From the NCBI GenBank assembly GCA_023251455.1, contig JAHEYT010000028.1, positions 1 to 64,000 of the forward strand: 64,000 nucleotides of DNA, given 5' to 3'. Shown piece after piece: positions 27,340 to 35,601 of this stretch. The notes below the pieces were generated by a model, which was not told the origin of the DNA, ran no database searches, and saw nothing but the letters and a program-made list of their open reading frames with translations. The position numbers were made by a program, and so were the translations under genes. How positions within the stretch are numbered: the first letter of the stretch is position 1; each line of letters starts with the position of its first letter. This stretch comes from Bacteroidota bacterium. GTDB taxonomy: Bacteria > Bacteroidota > Bacteroidia > Bacteroidales > Prolixibacteraceae.

Positions 27340-30300
27340 TTAGAAACTCAAGTTAATTCCCACAGAGAAAGTTCTTGATTTTGGATAATACTCGCGGCCT
27401 TCAACGCCTGGATCAAGTCCCGACATTTCAACTTCTGGATCCAAACCTGTGTACTTGGTAATAACGAATAAGTTTTGTCCGGTCAGGTATACTCTTAATT
27501 TGTTAATGCCATACTTGCCTTTTGTATCGAAATTATATGCAACACTTGCATTGTCCATTCTCAGGAACGAACCATCTTCGATATAATAGCTACAATATTT
27601 CGGACTTTCTTTCAAACCGATTGTAAGCGCTTCCTGCAATACATTGGCACCAGGTAACCACTGTGTGGTAGCATACGACATTTTTGAGAAATTCAATACA
27701 TCGTTACCCTGAACACCACGAAGGAAGAAGTTTAATTCCCAGTTTTTATAAGACAATGCACTTGACAGACCATAAGTAAATGCTGGCTGTGCAGAACCAA
27801 TATAAGTACGGTCTTCGTCAGTTAAACCTGCTTTTCCGTCAATCATATCGTCCATAATGTATTTTCCATTAGCATCGATGCCTTTGGAAACCCATCCGTA
27901 GAATGTTCCAACTTCTTTACCTTCTTCAATAATGTGGGTTGTGTTGTTTGAACCACCACGGATCCATGCAGAACCTGTTTTAATTGACATTGTTGTAAAC
28001 TGATCGTTTGACAAGCTGGTGATTTCGTTCTTGTTGTGTGCAATGTTGAATGAAGCATTCCAACGGAAATCAGTTTTGCGGATAATATCTCCGTTTACTA
28101 CAAACTCGAAACCTTTATTATTCATAGATCCTACGTTGGCCATCATTGTACCTTTCAGATAAGGAGGTTGTGGCACGGTGTAAGTATAAAGAAGGTCGTC
28201 GGTATTTTTATTGTAGTAATCGATACTACCATTAATGCGACCTTTAATAAAGCTATAATCGAAACCTACGTTAAACATAGAAGTCTGTTCCCAGCGAAGG
28301 TCTGGATTTTCATTCTGGTCGAACTGGTAAGCACTATACCATTTACCATTGTCGTAATACTGACCGGCTTTACCGTACAAAGGAAGCGACAGGTAAGGAT
28401 TTAAACCATCCTGATTACCTGACACACCATAACCAATTCTGAATTTCAGATCATCAAGAACGCTTACATCCTTTAGGAATGATTCTTCTTTCATGTGCCA
28501 TGCAGCAGAAACCGATGGGAAAGTACCCCACTGGTGATTCTTACCAAACTTGGAAGAACCGTCACGACGGATAGAAGCTGTTAAAACGTATTTTTCATGG
28601 AAAGTGTAATTTAATCTTCCGAAGAATGAAATAAGTTTGTTCATGTTTTTCTCTGACCACACATCACCTGAACGAAGGTTTTCTCCAGCACTCAAATTGT
28701 TTGCGGCAAAAAGATTGGTTACAAACTGGCGGTTCTGGGCACCCATTTTTTGATAATAGTTGTCTTCATATGAATAACCGGCAAGAAAATTCATATTGTG
28801 ATTTTCGATGATCTTCTTGTAGTTCAGGGTGGCTTCGAGTAATTGTTTGTCAGCAGTCCAGCCTTCACGTTTGGCATAACCTAAATCATTACGACCACGT
28901 TCTGTTTGAGAATCGTAGTATTGGCTATAGTCATTAGATTCGCGTTGTTTCAATATATTAAGACCTGCTTTTAAGCCAGCAAATACATCAAGGTCAGCTT
29001 TAATATTTCCAAAATACAGGCTGTTTTTGTTTTCCTGTGAATTATATTGAATGTTACGAACCGGGTTTCCCTGGTCGTATTCCTGATTGTCGTACCAGGT
29101 ACCGTCAGTATTCTTCACCGGGTAAACTGGAAGCATGTTGTAAGCCAATACGAAGTTCCGGGTATCACTTGGGCTATAATCACGTTGTGTCATTACGCCG
29201 GTAAATGTCAAATCCAATTTATCGTCAAACGCTTTCTGATTAAATGTCATACGGGCATTAAAGCGTTCAAGTGAGTTGTCTTTTACAACACCTTCTTGTT
29301 TCAAATAAGAAACAGATGCCCTGTAGTTGCTCGATTTTGAACTTCCGGATAACGATAAGTTGTGGTTCTGTGTAATCCCGGTACGCATAATCTGGTCAAA
29401 CCAATCGGTGTTTCCACCCAGGTCCATACCTGTAGTACTGATATTGTTAGTTTTGGTATAATCTCTCCACTGCTGAGCATTTAAAAGCTCAGGAACGTTG
29501 GTCACGTTATCAACAGCAACATAACCATCATAATCAACCGAAGTCTGGTCTTTTTTACCTTTTTTGGTGGTAATCAAAATTACACCACTGGCCGACCGTG
29601 ATCCATAAATTGCAGCTGCAGAAGCATCTTTCAGTACACTGATAGATTCGATATCCTGAGGAGCTACTGAGTTCAGGCTCATTCCAGGAACACCGTCAAC
29701 AACGATGAAAGGCTGGCTGCTGGCGTTTAGCGATGAAGTACCACGCAGACGAATAGTCTGATCCTTAGTGATATCGCCACTACCATTGGTGATTGTCAAA
29801 CCGGCGACTTTACCTTTTAACAAATCAACACCGGTGCGAGTTACGCCCTTGTTAAAACTCTTTTCAGAAACATTAGTTACAGAACCAGAAATTTCCCGCT
29901 TTGACTGTGTTCCATAACCTACAGCAACGACTTCTTCCAAGCCAATCGCTTCTTCTTCCATAACTACGTTAAACGATGTTTTGCCAGCCACAGGTATTTC
30001 CTGAGACTTCATCCCAACGAAGGAAAATACAAGCACCGCATTGTCAGCTTGTGCTTTAACTATAAATTTGCCATCGAAGTCGGTGATAGTTCCTACGGTA
30101 GTTCCCTTTACCATAACAGTAACTCCTGGCAGTGGCTGACCTGAGAAGTCTTTCACGCTACCCGTTAGTTCACGGTCTTTTTGAACCATCGTCTCTATTA
30201 CTGGCACACCTTTCCGTTCAGTAATTGCAATTTGACGATCTTTGATCTCATAACCATTTCCCGATGCTTTAAGAACCTGATCTAATATTTTTTCGACAGA

Positions 30301-30576
30301 AACATCAGAAACTTTCAAAGAAACTTCGCGCGAAACGTCAATCATATCGTCAGAGTAAACGATAATAAATTCGCTGTTTTGCTCAATTTCCTGAAAAACA
30401 TCTTTAATTGTCGCTTTCGACAATTGAAAAGAAAATTTTGTTGACTGAGAGTAGCTGTTGCCGATAACAGTTAATGAACTGATAAGCAACATGACAAAAG
30501 ATAGCCTCATAATAAGGAACAGTTTTTTAAACCTTCCAAAATCATGGAAGATTCGTTGATAAAACTTTTTTTTCAT
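27340..30576 (-). CDS. SusC/RagA family TonB-dependent outer-membrane transporter with STN domain
   Basis: The 1078-residue transporter imports oligosaccharides across the outer membrane using TonB energy. Order: signal segment (LSFVMLLISSLTVIGNSYSQ), STN domain at about residues 48-120 (FQLSKATIKDVFQEIEQNSE), carboxypeptidase-D-like domain at about 135-215, plug with the SusC signature VAVGYGTQSKREISGSV and LKDASAAAIYGSRSASGVI, then a 22-strand-type barrel ending in FSVGINLSF. The STN domain is the part that signals to a FecR-type anti-sigma factor, and such a gene (with its sigma factor) lies directly upstream. No TAnnTTTG box is seen in the 97-base gap before it. A hairpin occupies that gap. 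Confidence 0.97.
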   Translation of the reverse strand: MKKKFYQRIFHDFGRFKKLFLIMRLSFVMLLISSLTVIGNSYSQSTKFSFQLSKATIKDVFQEIEQNSEFIIVYSDDMIDVSREVSLKVSDVSVEKILDQVLKASGNGYEIKDRQIAITERKGVPVIETMVQKDRELTGSVKDFSGQPLPGVTVMVKGTTVGTITDFDGKFIVKAQADNAVLVFSFVGMKSQEIPVAGKTSFNVVMEEEAIGLEEVVAVGYGTQSKREISGSVTNVSEKSFNKGVTRTGVDLLKGKVAGLTITNGSGDITKDQTIRLRGTSSLNASSQPFIVVDGVPGMSLNSVAPQDIESISVLKDASAAAIYGSRSASGVILITTKKGKKDQTSVDYDGYVAVDNVTNVPELLNAQQWRDYTKTNNISTTGMDLGGNTDWFDQIMRTGITQNHNLSLSGSSKSSNYRASVSYLKQEGVVKDNSLERFNARMTFNQKAFDDKLDLTFTGVMTQRDYSPSDTRNFVLAYNMLPVYPVKNTDGTWYDNQEYDQGNPVRNIQYNSQENKNSLYFGNIKADLDVFAGLKAGLNILKQRESNDYSQYYDSQTERGRNDLGYAKREGWTADKQLLEATLNYKKIIENHNMNFLAGYSYEDNYYQKMGAQNRQFVTNLFAANNLSAGENLRSGDVWSEKNMNKLISFFGRLNYTFHEKYVLTASIRRDGSSKFGKNHQWGTFPSVSAAWHMKEESFLKDVSVLDDLKFRIGYGVSGNQDGLNPYLSLPLYGKAGQYYDNGKWYSAYQFDQNENPDLRWEQTSMFNVGFDYSFIKGRINGSIDYYNKNTDDLLYTYTVPQPPYLKGTMMANVGSMNNKGFEFVVNGDIIRKTDFRWNASFNIAHNKNEITSLSNDQFTTMSIKTGSAWIRGGSNNTTHIIEEGKEVGTFYGWVSKGIDANGKYIMDDMIDGKAGLTDEDRTYIGSAQPAFTYGLSSALSYKNWELNFFLRGVQGNDVLNFSKMSYATTQWLPGANVLQEALTIGLKESPKYCSYYIEDGSFLRMDNASVAYNFDTKGKYGINKLRVYLTGQNLFVITKYTGLDPEVEMSGLDPGVEGREYYPKSRTFSVGINLSF

Positions 30577-30625
30577 ACTTTTAGACGTTTAGTTTTAATT
30601 ACTAATCACATGCACTTTTTATTTC

Positions 30626-30667
30626 GATCCGGAGAATGCGGGAACATTCTTCGGATCTCTTTTTTTT
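30626..30667 (+). terminator. Hairpin with T-tract facing the antisense direction
   Basis: A 13-base stem with one G-T pair (30626-30638 with 30645-30657, loop CGGGAA) is followed on the plus strand by TCTC and a run of T. Both neighbours (fecR and susC) are on the minus strand, where the hairpin is followed by an A-rich sequence. As written it is a terminator for plus-strand (antisense) transcription, or a structured element in the susC leader. Confidence 0.6.
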
Positions 30668-30673
30668 AGCTTT

Positions 30674-31873
30674 TTATTTTTTAGTTATTATAAAATCTCC
30701 ATTACTCTTTCTCTGCCAGTCAATCGGTACAGTCAGCTTAATTACATTGAGTACTTTTTCAGGCTCATCTTTCAAATCAAGCTTACCCGATAATTTATAG
30801 GAACTAATCGTCTGATCAGAAAGAAAGATTTTAACATCGTAAAAACGTTCCACCTGCTTCAAAGCTCTTCCCAAATCTACTCTTTCAAACTCCAGCATTC
30901 CATCTTTCCATGATATGTATTTGGAAACATCCACCATTGTACGACTGGCCTTTCCTGTAGATTTTTCCAGTTCGACCATTTGATTTGGCTCCATTTCAAC
31001 AACATGTTCCTGACCCAATATTCCTTTGGCGGAATATTTCAGGCTAACTTTCCCTTCTTCCAAAACAGTCTGAATTACTTTATCATCAGGGTAAGCAGAA
31101 ATATCGAAACGCGTACCTAAAACCTGAACACTTAAATCTGAAGCATTTACTATGAACGGTTTTTTCGGATTCTTAACTACATCAAAAAAGGCTTCTCCTA
31201 CCAACGTAACCTGCCTGGTTTTTTCGGTAAAAACAGATGGATATGCGAGCTGACTCCCGGCGTTAAGCCATATTTTGGTGCCATCGGAAAGCACAATCTT
31301 CGATTTTTTCCCGTATGAAATAATCACCTTATTTACTGATTCAGCTTGTGAACCAGGCTTCAGCTGGATTGTATCCTTATTAACAATGAGTTGTTTGCCA
31401 TCACGACTGTACAAGATTTCAGACATTTGTTTGTCAAGCGAAACCGTTGATCCGTCTGCCAAAACAATCATGGCTTCACCTTTAGCCGCGGGGATGGCTT
31501 CGGCCAATTGAAACTGCTGTTGTATTGGATTGTCTTGATAAATGCGATAAGAAACTGCACCGGAAAAGAATACCAAAACTAAAATTGCTGCATATTTTGT
31601 GAATTTCAGAAGCACTTCTTGCTTCGATGTCTTTGATTCATTCTGAATCCTTTTCCAAAGGTCGTATTGTTCAGTAAGTTTAAGCTTGTTTTCGCTTGAA
31701 TGGAATAAATTAAAAATCAGCGTAGCTTCTCTGATCTCAGCTTTTTTATAGGGATGTTTTTTCAGGAATCCGTTCCAAAAGTCATTTTCTTCCTGAGTTG
31801 GATTGCTTATCCACCTCAGAAAACTTTCGTCATCTAAAAAATCAACCGCCGAATAATCCCTGTACTTCTCCAT
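30674..31873 (-). CDS. FecR family anti-sigma factor / transmembrane regulator
   Basis: The 399-residue protein holds an ECF sigma factor inactive until the SusC-type receptor is occupied. The N-terminal 85 residues are cytoplasmic (sigma binding), one transmembrane helix follows (YAAILVLVFFSGAVSYRIY, about 88-108), then the periplasmic FecR domain (KIWLNAGSQLAYPSVF and GEAFFDVVKNPKKPFIV) and the C-terminal DUF4974 domain (ALKQVERFYDVKIFL). It lies between the sigma factor gene and susC on the same strand, the usual arrangement for a glycan-responsive sigma/anti-sigma pair in Bacteroidota. Confidence 0.95.
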   Translation of the reverse strand: MEKYRDYSAVDFLDDESFLRWISNPTQEENDFWNGFLKKHPYKKAEIREATLIFNLFHSSENKLKLTEQYDLWKRIQNESKTSKQEVLLKFTKYAAILVLVFFSGAVSYRIYQDNPIQQQFQLAEAIPAAKGEAMIVLADGSTVSLDKQMSEILYSRDGKQLIVNKDTIQLKPGSQAESVNKVIISYGKKSKIVLSDGTKIWLNAGSQLAYPSVFTEKTRQVTLVGEAFFDVVKNPKKPFIVNASDLSVQVLGTRFDISAYPDDKVIQTVLEEGKVSLKYSAKGILGQEHVVEMEPNQMVELEKSTGKASRTMVDVSKYISWKDGMLEFERVDLGRALKQVERFYDVKIFLSDQTISSYKLSGKLDLKDEPEKVLNVIKLTVPIDWQRKSNGDFIITKK

Positions 31874-31944
31874 GTTTGTAATTTCTATACCGAAAAGACA
31901 AGCATTTGATTTTTGTTGATGCGAATCTCAAAGTTTTTTTTGTG

Positions 31945-32568
31945 CTAAAGAACAGTTTTTCTTTTGCAGCATATAATTGAGAATAAAAATTGGCTCACTT
32001 TTTTATCTTGAACTTGTATAACTACTCTAATTTTTTCAATAGCACGATGAATTAATGCTCTCGAAGATTGATAATTCAAGCTTAGGAGAAATGAAATTTC
32101 TTCATATTCAAGTCCTCTGTTGAAGCGAAGGTAAATGGCTTCTCGCTGCCTGTCGGTAAGCGATTGTATTGCATCCGCTAAGAGTTGCCTTTTCTCCTCG
32201 TTGAGTTCATTTAGCTGGTCATCCAGACTTTCAGACCAAAGTAAGTCAAACGGGTAATCATGATCGTTTAGCAAAAGTGGCTTATTGCTGGCACTCTTCA
32301 AATCCCGTATAATTCTTCGCTTCAGCGACTTCAAAAGGTAAAGACGAACATTATCTGTTTCCGACAGATTTTTACGGGTTCGGATTAAAGTGCAAAATAC
32401 TTCCTGAATACAATCTTTTACCAAATCCTTGTCAACCGTAAACCGACAGCCATAATCGAACAGCGCATTGGAATATTGCAAATAAATCAAACTCAGTACC
32501 TGATTGTCTCCTTTCAGAAACCTGGACCAAAGGATGCGTTCATCAGATTTATTTTCAACAAAAGACAT
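31945..32568 (-). CDS. ECF-type RNA polymerase sigma-70 factor
   Basis: A 207-residue sigma factor with region 2 (LIYLQYSNALFDYGCRF to LVKDCIQEVFCTLIRTR) and region 4 (LTDRQREAIYLRFNRGLEYEEI, helix-turn-helix near residues 155-185). I choose the ATG at 32568. A TTG at 32595 in frame would overlap a TAAATTTG -7 box (32600-32593), which makes it unlikely as a start. It is expected to drive the downstream susCD locus once released by the FecR protein encoded next. An operator-like palindrome lies about 100 bases upstream. Confidence 0.93.
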   Translation of the reverse strand: MSFVENKSDERILWSRFLKGDNQVLSLIYLQYSNALFDYGCRFTVDKDLVKDCIQEVFCTLIRTRKNLSETDNVRLYLLKSLKRRIIRDLKSASNKPLLLNDHDYPFDLLWSESLDDQLNELNEEKRQLLADAIQSLTDRQREAIYLRFNRGLEYEEISFLLSLNYQSSRALIHRAIEKIRVVIQVQDKKVSQFLFSIICCKRKTVL

Positions 32569-32592
32569 TAATCCTATAAGTTTAGTGGTGGC

Positions 32593-32600
32593 CAAATTTA
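32593..32600 (-). promoter_or_regulatory. Putative -7 box for the ECF sigma factor gene
   Basis: TAAATTTG on the minus strand fits TAnnTTTG, 24 bases upstream of the chosen ATG. The region 19 bases upstream lacks TTTG, as expected if an activator is needed. Confidence 0.45.
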
Positions 32601-32668
32601 GGAATAATATATCGAAAAAGTATGAATATTATCAATCATAAAAATTCAGTCAAGGTGCAACTTAATTC

Positions 32669-32682
32669 TGCAAACGTTTGCA
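32669..32682. promoter_or_regulatory. LacI-type operator-like palindrome TGCAAACGTTTGCA
   Basis: A perfect 14-base palindrome centred on ACGT, of the form bound by LacI/GalR-family regulators (PurR and CcpA sites share the AAACGTTT core). It is followed by a second AAACGTT and an ACGACGTTT within 25 bases. It lies upstream of the sigma factor gene of the glycan locus. No LacI-family gene is in the window. Confidence 0.45.
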
Positions 32683-32781
32683 AAACGTTGTGTCAAAACG
32701 ACGTTTATGAAGCAAAACCAGCTATAAGCCAAAATCATAAAAAATTGGGGAACGTGCATTTTTTGATGAAAGAACTTCAAC

Positions 32782-32813
32782 AAAAAAAGCGACCGGAAGT
32801 CTATTCCGATCGC
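32782..32813 (-). terminator. Rho-independent terminator after the proline-rich protein gene
   Basis: GCGACCGGAA (32789-32798) pairs with TTCCGATCGC (32804-32813), one G-T pair, loop of five. On the minus strand it is followed by seven T (32788-32782). It ends the gene at 32891-33766. Confidence 0.8.
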
Positions 32814-32890
32814 TTCATCTGTTTTCTGTTTAATTGTTTTCACGTATGCCTTCGGGGGAAAGTGCACAACATAATTAACGCGAAGTAGTT

Positions 32891-33766
32891 CTATTTATTT
32901 TCTTCAGTCTCCACTTTTATTTCAATTTCTTTCCCATTCTGCCCTTTTATCACTTTCCGCTTCTCAATAATCTTCATACGAATGCTGTCACCCTCTGATT
33001 TCCAATTGAATTCTGGAGCATCGGGTGGCTCAGGTATCCTAAATTCAGAATCACTGTTAAAATTAAACATCATGTTTTCCTGATTTTCGGACTTCTTCCG
33101 GAGGATTTCAATTTTTTCCATTCCACCCTTAACATCCTTTTTCTTATACGAAACGATGTTCGGATCATTCAAATCAATGGTTTGTCCGGCATGTTGCATT
33201 TTCATCACTTTCATATGAGGGAATGGCGGTACTGGCGGCACAGGTGGCGGTGGCGGAGGCGGAGGGACAAGCATCTCACTACCGTCATTCCTGAAAATCA
33301 GGTGATCCGCAGAACCATCTCTCATCCGTTTCCGGACTACAATCCGTTTCCCTGCCGAATCAATTTCTTCCGTAACAAATTCCATATCATCGCCCGAATC
33401 CATGTTCCAGATCATTGGTTCTCCCGATTTCCCTCCACGGTGTTTGATGATCATTACTTTTTCTTTTCCATCCTGACGGTCAACTTTCACATCAACCTGG
33501 TGCATTTTACCCAATCCGGAAGAACTAAACTTTCCGATATGCTTTACAGGATTAACAGTATCGCCATTCCATACAAAAACATCGTCGTTTGTAAAAACGG
33601 TGTCGAGTTCCATTTTCTTCCCGTTCTCAATTTTTGTCATTTTAATATGACGGGATTTTTTAGGTTCCTGAGTTTCATCTCTCTTTTGCACCAACATGAA
33701 AGATGAGAGCAAGACGCCTGTCAATCCAATCGTTCCGAACAAGAGTAATTTGTTTTTCATGATCAT
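32891..33766 (-). CDS. Exported proline-rich hypothetical protein divergent from the RprX-like kinase
   Basis: I do not recognise a known domain. The 291-residue protein has an N-terminal hydrophobic segment (LLLFGTIGLTGVLLSSFML) that is either a signal peptide or an anchor, so most of it is probably periplasmic. The mature part is highly charged (many K, E, D, M). At roughly residues 168-185 there is a run of eight prolines followed by V-P-P-V-P-P-F-P. A similar eight-proline run occurs in the periplasmic part of the divergently encoded kinase. The promoter region they share holds four GTTAA repeats. It may be a target and a partner of the two-component system (inference). Confidence 0.75.
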   Translation of the reverse strand: MIMKNKLLLFGTIGLTGVLLSSFMLVQKRDETQEPKKSRHIKMTKIENGKKMELDTVFTNDDVFVWNGDTVNPVKHIGKFSSSGLGKMHQVDVKVDRQDGKEKVMIIKHRGGKSGEPMIWNMDSGDDMEFVTEEIDSAGKRIVVRKRMRDGSADHLIFRNDGSEMLVPPPPPPPPVPPVPPFPHMKVMKMQHAGQTIDLNDPNIVSYKKKDVKGGMEKIEILRKKSENQENMMFNFNSDSEFRIPEPPDAPEFNWKSEGDSIRMKIIEKRKVIKGQNGKEIEIKVETEENK

Positions 33767-33794
33767 ATAATTTTAAGTGAACAATCTTCTGAAA

Positions 33795-33802
33795 CAAAGA
33801 TA
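33795..33802 (-). promoter_or_regulatory. Putative -7 box for the proline-rich protein gene
   Basis: TATCTTTG on the minus strand, 28 bases upstream of the start. The -33 slot (33822-33825) lacks TTTG and abuts the GTTAA repeat array, as in activator-dependent promoters. Confidence 0.45.
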
Positions 33803-33825
33803 CGCCAACCCGTAGCGAACTCTGA

Positions 33826-33862
33826 GTTAATGCCCGGTTAAAATCTGTTAAGGAAAAGTTAA
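33826..33862. promoter_or_regulatory. Array of four GTTAA direct repeats (OmpR-family type site)
   Basis: GTTAA occurs at 33826-33830, 33837-33841, 33847-33851 and 33858-33862, start to start 11, 10 and 11 bases, so all four lie on one face of the helix. OmpR/PhoB-family response regulators bind direct repeats with this period. The array lies between two divergent TATCTTTG boxes and just outside both -33 positions. The downstream RprY-like regulator is the obvious candidate. Confidence 0.6.
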
Positions 33863-33889
33863 AGTCCTGTCAACGCGATATTTAATAAT

Positions 33890-33897
33890 TATCTTTG
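33890..33897 (+). promoter_or_regulatory. Putative -7 box 4 bases before the RprX-like kinase start
   Basis: TATCTTTG ends 4 bases before the ATG at 33902, so the transcript would be leaderless or nearly so. It is identical to the divergent box at 33795-33802. Confidence 0.4.
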
Positions 33898-33901
33898 AAA
33901 C

Positions 33902-35506
33902 ATGAATAAGAAAATCATCACCGGACTCATCGCGCTTATGGGCATTTCGATTGTCGGAATCATTATCATTCAGCTGGTCTGGATGAACAATGCCATCCGT
34001 GTCCGGAATGAATTGTTCGACCGCAGTGTGAACGAAGCGCTGACCAGCACCACCAACCGGCTCGAAACCTTGCAGGATTTTCGGATGATTAATCATTTTG
34101 CTTTGGGCGATACAGCTAATCTTCCCGATGATGTGCCCCCCCCACCACCTCCTCCACCGGCCCCGAATCAGGAAATTGAGATGATTGTAAATGCCGAAAA
34201 AAACAAAAACGGTTTTCAATATCGCATCTCCTCCAAAAGCAACAGATCAGGCTATGGCCGCAACAAGAAAGTTGTCATCATTAATAAAGATAGTCTTGCC
34301 CAAAATCTGGATTCGCTATACGCACACGGTATTCACAAAATGGATTCGCTGGTCGGACAATTTGACGAATGGAACGATTCGGCATCAGGCATAAAACGAA
34401 GATTTGCAGTAAAAACCAATCGGCTGAAACGGGTTGCCGACAAGGTCGTTCAGGAAATTTCGACTTGGGAAGAAGATATCTCAATCGACCGGGTAAACGA
34501 AGCATTAACGAAAGAACTTAAAAACCGTAACATTCCCATTCCATTTGAAATTGGAATCATCAAAGATTCAATCATATCAAAGAAGACAGAGAAAGCTGAT
34601 ACTATTCTTCTGGCAAAAAGCAATTACAAGGTCAACCTGTACCCGAACGACATATTTCAGAAAAACACACAACTTTCGGTCTATTTCCCTGAAAAGGAAT
34701 CGTTTATTTACAGAACACTGAATTGGTTATTACTGATTTCACTGATTTTTTCAGTCATCGTTCTGGTCACTTTTGCTGTCAGTATTTATTTCATCCTGAA
34801 GCAGAAGAAGATTTCGGAAATGAAGTCGGATTTTATCAACAACATGACCCACGAATTTAAAACACCGATTGCAACTATTTCAGTTGCTGCCGACTCTATT
34901 TCGAATCAAAAAGTGATCGAAAACCCAGAGCGAATCAGGTATTTTATCGAAATGATTAAAAAGGAAAACCTACGCATGAACCGGCAGGTTGAAGATATTT
35001 TGACCATTGCCCGACTCGATAAAAAAGAGTTTGAATTCAAATGGGAAGCTTTCAACTTGCACGAAGTCATTGAAAATGCCATTCAAAGCATTGTGCTTCA
35101 GGTTGAGAAAAAAGGTGGTACAATTACCAACGATTTTCAGGCTGTCAACCCAGTGGCAACAAGCGATGCCAACCACTTTGCCAATTTAATTTACAACCTG
35201 CTTGACAACGCCAATAAATATTCGCTGAATGCGCCGGAAATTAAAATAAGTACCCGAAATACCAGCAAAGGAGTAATGATCACCATTGAAGACAAGGGAA
35301 TTGGGATGACTAAAATGGTGCAAAGCCGCATTTTTGAACGCTTTTACCGCCAAACCAGCGGAAACATTCACAATGTAAAAGGCTTCGGATTAGGGCTGAG
35401 TTATGTGAATGCTATTCTGGAAGCCAACCGTGGAAACATTACCGTGCACAGTGAGCCAGGAAAAGGCAGCAGTTTTGAAGTTTTCATTCCGTTTATTCGG
35501 GAATGA
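33902..35506 (+). CDS. rprX: RprX-like sensor histidine kinase
   Basis: The 534-residue membrane kinase has helix 1 at about residues 6-27 (GLIALMGISIVGIIIIQLVWM), a periplasmic domain to about 275, helix 2 (WLLLISLIFSVIVLVTFAV), HisKA with the phospho-acceptor in NNMTHEFKTPIATIS (about H317), and an HATPase domain with YNLLDNANKYS, EDKGIGM and GFGLGLSYV. The periplasmic domain carries eight consecutive prolines at about residues 79-86. The response regulator gene follows after 95 bases. The pair resembles RprX/RprY of Bacteroides in architecture; the symbol is by similarity of type, not proof of orthology. The signal is unknown. Confidence 0.9.
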   Translation: MNKKIITGLIALMGISIVGIIIIQLVWMNNAIRVRNELFDRSVNEALTSTTNRLETLQDFRMINHFALGDTANLPDDVPPPPPPPPAPNQEIEMIVNAEKNKNGFQYRISSKSNRSGYGRNKKVVIINKDSLAQNLDSLYAHGIHKMDSLVGQFDEWNDSASGIKRRFAVKTNRLKRVADKVVQEISTWEEDISIDRVNEALTKELKNRNIPIPFEIGIIKDSIISKKTEKADTILLAKSNYKVNLYPNDIFQKNTQLSVYFPEKESFIYRTLNWLLLISLIFSVIVLVTFAVSIYFILKQKKISEMKSDFINNMTHEFKTPIATISVAADSISNQKVIENPERIRYFIEMIKKENLRMNRQVEDILTIARLDKKEFEFKWEAFNLHEVIENAIQSIVLQVEKKGGTITNDFQAVNPVATSDANHFANLIYNLLDNANKYSLNAPEIKISTRNTSKGVMITIEDKGIGMTKMVQSRIFERFYRQTSGNIHNVKGFGLGLSYVNAILEANRGNITVHSEPGKGSSFEVFIPFIRE

Positions 35507-35601
35507 ATTAGTCATTAGGAAAAGGTCAATCGGAAAGAGAAGATAAAACAACCTTTTGTCTATCATCATTAATATCTTTACACTATAATATATCCTGAAT
35601 A

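Noticed and set aside
32568..32595. Sigma factor start at TTG 32595
   Set aside because: It would overlap the TAAATTTG promoter box; the ATG at 32568 gives a normal ECF sigma N-terminus.
33240..33270. GC-rich GGCGGAGGCGGAGG run read as a possible G-quadruplex or minisatellite
   Set aside because: It is simply the codons of the eight-proline run on the opposite strand.
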